Part shown: positions 5,490 through 7,419 of the stretch, one piece after another
How positions within the stretch are numbered: position 1 is the stretch's first letter
How the letters are laid out: each line of letters begins with the position of its first letter
Notes under the pieces: generated by a model
What the model was told of the DNA's origin: nothing
Database searches by the model: none
The model's input: the letters and a program-made list of their open reading frames with translations, nothing else
Program-made: the position numbers and the translations under genes
Source of the DNA: Deltaproteobacteria bacterium RIFOXYA12_FULL_61_11
GTDB taxonomy: Bacteria > Bdellovibrionota_F > JAHFAK01 > YA12-FULL-61-11
Direction: 5' to 3'
DNA: 7,419 nucleotides
Assembly: GCA_001799195.1 (NCBI GenBank)
Contig: MGSU01000219.1
Coordinates: 1 to 7,419 of the forward strand

Positions 5490-5506
5490 TCGTACCAGGA
5501 GGCAGC

Positions 5507-5854
5507 ATGGCCAGCATCGACCTCGAATTCACCAACGCGATGCTCAAGCAGGACGTTCCCGAATTCCGCCCGGGCGACACGCTCAAGGTTCACGTCCGCA
5601 TCAAGGAAGGCGAGAAAGAGCGTATCCAGGTCTTCAAGGGGGTCTGCATCCGCCGCAGGAACGGGGGCGTGCGCTCGACCTTCACGGTGAGGAAGATTTC
5701 GTACGGGGTCGGCGTCGAACGCGTATTCCCGCTGCACTCCCCCTCGGTCGCTGGCATCGAGTTGGTGGCTCGCGGACGTGTTCGCCGGGCCAAGCTCTAC
5801 TATCTGCGCGAGCGCACCGGCAAGGCAGCGAGGATCAAAGAGATCATCTCCTGA
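5507..5854 (+). CDS. rplS: Large ribosomal subunit protein bL19
   Basis: A 115-residue protein, the usual length for bL19, which sits at the 30S-50S interface (bridge B8 area). Family motifs are clear: [20 protein letters not shown] after the N-terminal helix, [36 protein letters not shown], and the C-terminal [18 protein letters not shown]. The ATG at 5507 is chosen because a perfect AGGAGG (5497-5502) lies 4 nt upstream and the protein begins as other bL19 proteins do. An in-frame ATG at 5474 falls in the leader hairpin loop and lacks such a site. It closes the operon; rnhB, often next in other bacteria, is not here. It may have its own promoter and leader. No U-tract terminator was found downstream. 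Confidence 0.98.
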   Translation: MASIDLEFTNAMLKQDVPEFRPGDTLKVHVRIKEGEKERIQVFKGVCIRRRNGGVRSTFTVRKISYGVGVERVFPLHSPSVAGIELVARGRVRRAKLYYLRERTGKAARIKEIIS

Positions 5855-5953
5855 CCTCTCCCGTCGGTCCTTCACGGATACCCTGTTCTGGGTGCATGTA
5901 AGAACATTAGCTTACGACGTAGTACGGCTTCCACGAGTCGCCCCCTCAAGACC

Positions 5954-5982
5954 TTTCCTTCTCCCGGGAGATGGTCTATACT
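5954..5982 (+). promoter_or_regulatory. Candidate promoter of the metalloprotease gene with a palindrome in its spacer
   Basis: TATACT (5977-5982) is a 5-of-6 match to the -10 consensus. At 17 bases upstream is TTTCCT (5954-5959), a weak -35. The spacer contains the perfect 12-bp palindrome TCTCCCGGGAGA (5960-5971). A start near 5989 leaves a leader of about 55 nt. The poor -35 together with a centred palindrome would fit a promoter that depends on a regulator, but the palindrome could be chance in GC-rich DNA. Confidence 0.45.
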
Positions 5983-6043
5983 TGCACCGTTCTGCGGTCG
6001 TCGCGTTGTACCGACCCTTCCGTGGGACCAAGCCCGGAGACGC

Positions 6044-7419
6044 ATGCGCCTTCCGCACTACCTCCTAGTCGTGATGCTCGCGGCCATGGTCCCCACCAGC
6101 ACGGTGGGGTTCGTCCAGACCTTGACCCCGGATTCGAACCAGTTTTCCATCAAACAAACCTACATCCCGGAACACAATTTCCCGCTCTCCTTCCAGGTTG
6201 CAGGCGAGCTTGGCAACAAGGTATTGCAGAACAATGATCTGGCAAAGACGATTGAAACCTCGTTGCGGGCCTGGGAACAGGTACCAACTGCCTCCGTCTT
6301 TTTCGGTCCCATCAGTTTCGTGGATGATCCCCCCATCGGCTTCGACCGTCGGAATGTGATCACCTTCGCCGATGAGGTCAACGCCTTGCCCGGAGATGTG
6401 GTAGCGTATACCTTGATCACCCTTGACGACTCGGGCGCGATCCTCGACGCGGACATCCTCCTCGATCCGGCCCGATCCTTCTCCACCACCCGCACTGCGG
6501 ACAGTTACGATCTGGGCTCCGTCCTTACGCATGAACTCGGCCACGTACTTGGTCTTGGACACTCCCCGCTCCCGCCCGCAGTCATGTACCCGTTCGCAGG
6601 GCCGGGTTCGACCCACCAGCGGCAGCTCCACCCCGACGACGTCATTGGCATCTCCACCATGTATCCTATTGATGTAAAAACAACCGCCAAGAATCTCGCC
6701 ACCGCGGTCACCACCGCGGCCGTGGGGGGGGCGATCTCGGGCAAGATCCTGCGCGCGGGTGCGCCCGTGTTCGGAGCCCACGTGGTTCTCCTCAACGAAT
6801 ACGGCAATGTGGTCGGCAGCACCCTGACCCTGCCAAACGGGGAATATCGCCTTGCGGCCTTGCCGGCCTCGGTCTACAACCTCCTGGTCGAACCGCTCAA
6901 CGGTCCGGTCAGGGTCTCGGATATCACCCCGGGCCAAGAACGTCCGAGTCCCGGGACCATCGTCGACGATTTTCCCACCGTCTTCTACACGGACCCCGGT
7001 GGCGCCGGTCTTCGTTCCCGTGGGAGCCACCTGCTCGAAGACGCCTTGCCGCTGTCTGTAGCGCCGGGGGTCGAGCTCAATGGGTTGGAACTCGAAGTGC
7101 CGACCGAGCCCGCGACCTTGAACCTAGCCATGGTCTGGCAAGAGTTGCCGCCGACCCGCGATCCCATCTTCCTGACGACCGATGCCACGGCCCTGCTCAG
7201 CTTCACGGCCGATCCCCTACGCTCGGTCCGCGCCGCCGGCATTCTCTCCACCGAATACCTGCTCGGTTCGCTGATCTTCGACCACGCCCTCGGTACCTTC
7301 ACCCTCGAATTCACCCTCGACGGCGCGGTGGAGGGTTCCAAAGCCCTGATGATCAGCGGTGACCGGGAATTGGCAGTCCTTCCGGCCGGTATTCACGTTG
7401 GCAAGACCCCTGCGCCGGT
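6044..7419 (+). CDS. Secreted matrixin-like zinc metalloprotease with carboxypeptidase-regulatory-like domain, N-terminal 458 residues
   Basis: The reading frame stays open from the ATG at 6044 to the window edge. A signal peptide is evident (Arg2, then LLVVMLAAMV, likely ending near residue 22). The catalytic domain (about 25-210) has the zinc motif HELGHVLGLGH (163-173): His163, His167 and His173 as ligands, Glu164 as the catalytic base. Met181 in VMYPF forms the Met-turn, and LHPDDVIGISTMYP follows, as in M10A/matrixin-type metzincins. A lysine/threonine linker leads to a carboxypeptidase-regulatory-like beta-sandwich (about 228-295) with SGKILRAGAPVFGAHVVLL and the NGEYRLAALPAS turn (265 on). 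Another beta-rich region runs to the edge. No propeptide cysteine switch is visible. GGAGA (6036-6040) precedes the ATG by 3-4 nt. An eight-G run (6724-6731) lies in frame between the domains. It probably degrades or processes extracellular or periplasmic protein; the substrate is unknown. Confidence 0.9.
   Translation, partial: MRLPHYLLVVMLAAMVPTSTVGFVQTLTPDSNQFSIKQTYIPEHNFPLSFQVAGELGNKVLQNNDLAKTIETSLRAWEQVPTASVFFGPISFVDDPPIGFDRRNVITFADEVNALPGDVVAYTLITLDDSGAILDADILLDPARSFSTTRTADSYDLGSVLTHELGHVLGLGHSPLPPAVMYPFAGPGSTHQRQLHPDDVIGISTMYPIDVKTTAKNLATAVTTAAVGGAISGKILRAGAPVFGAHVVLLNEYGNVVGSTLTLPNGEYRLAALPASVYNLLVEPLNGPVRVSDITPGQERPSPGTIVDDFPTVFYTDPGGAGLRSRGSHLLEDALPLSVAPGVELNGLELEVPTEPATLNLAMVWQELPPTRDPIFLTTDATALLSFTADPLRSVRAAGILSTEYLLGSLIFDHALGTFTLEFTLDGAVEGSKALMISGDRELAVLPAGIHVGKTPAP

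Noticed and set aside
5443-5901. A plus-strand frame starting at ATG 5443, overlapping rplS
   Set aside because: It is out of frame with rplS and unlike any protein; its ATG is part of the proposed -10 box.
5898-5915. GTAAG / CTTAC inverted repeat after rplS, considered as the operon terminator
   Set aside because: Only five pairs, with an 8-nt loop and no U-tract on either strand; too weak to call.
6065-7030. A minus-strand open frame (321 codons) opposite the metalloprotease
   Set aside because: The plus strand carries the intact HExxHxxGxxH zinc motif and Met-turn, so the minus frame is a shadow.
1-7419. tRNA genes, CRISPR arrays, insertion sequences, att sites or prophage genes
   Set aside because: None seen: no cloverleaf-like sequence, no spaced direct repeats, no transposase or integrase motifs in any frame.

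Overview
The window is a GC-rich bacterial chromosome segment with strong G/C preference at third codon positions. At its centre is a conserved translation and tRNA-modification operon, rpsP-khpA-rimM-trmD-SPOUT methyltransferase-rplS (3032-5854), flanked by envelope and secreted-protein genes. A second, PF09936-type SPOUT methyltransferase between trmD and rplS is familiar from Deltaproteobacteria, Thermotogae/Aquificae and Acidobacteria. The secreted matrixin-like protease and the ChaN/Tiki-like exported protein point, more weakly, to an Acidobacteria or delta-proteobacterial type Gram-negative. This placement is inference; no marker in the window settles it.

Left part (1-2933): a truncated nagZ (peptidoglycan-recycling beta-N-acetylhexosaminidase) runs leftward off the window. 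About 390 bp separate it from a divergent rightward unit of two exported proteins: a predicted lipoprotein of unknown function (957-1823) and a periplasmic protein (1878-2933) whose layout resembles the ChaN/EreA/Tiki-like fold, but with the usual acidic and histidine motif lost. The lipoprotein has a near-consensus sigma70-type promoter (TTGACA-N17-TACAGT) followed by a TTCCAA-N6-TTGGAA dyad at the expected transcription start.

Centre (2934-5854): a U-tract terminator-like hairpin lies directly before rpsP and overlaps a weak candidate promoter. The operon then encodes ribosomal protein bS16, the KH-domain RNA chaperone KhpA, the 16S maturation factor RimM, the tRNA m1G37 methyltransferase TrmD (4-base overlap with rimM), a second SPOUT methyltransferase 3 nt downstream, and ribosomal protein bL19. 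A TTGACA-N18-TATGAA element on the methyltransferase stop codon, followed by a 12-bp hairpin just before a perfect AGGAGG site, suggests that rplS also has its own promoter and structured leader.

Right part (5855-7419): after a 189-bp spacer with a TATACT promoter candidate and a 12-bp palindrome, a secreted matrixin-like zinc metalloprotease with a carboxypeptidase-regulatory-like domain runs off the right edge. No tRNA, rRNA, insertion sequence, CRISPR or phage feature was seen. No obvious new multi-gene system is visible. The best leads are the degenerate ChaN-like protein, the altered cofactor loop of the second SPOUT enzyme, and the promoter/leader architecture at rpsP and rplS.
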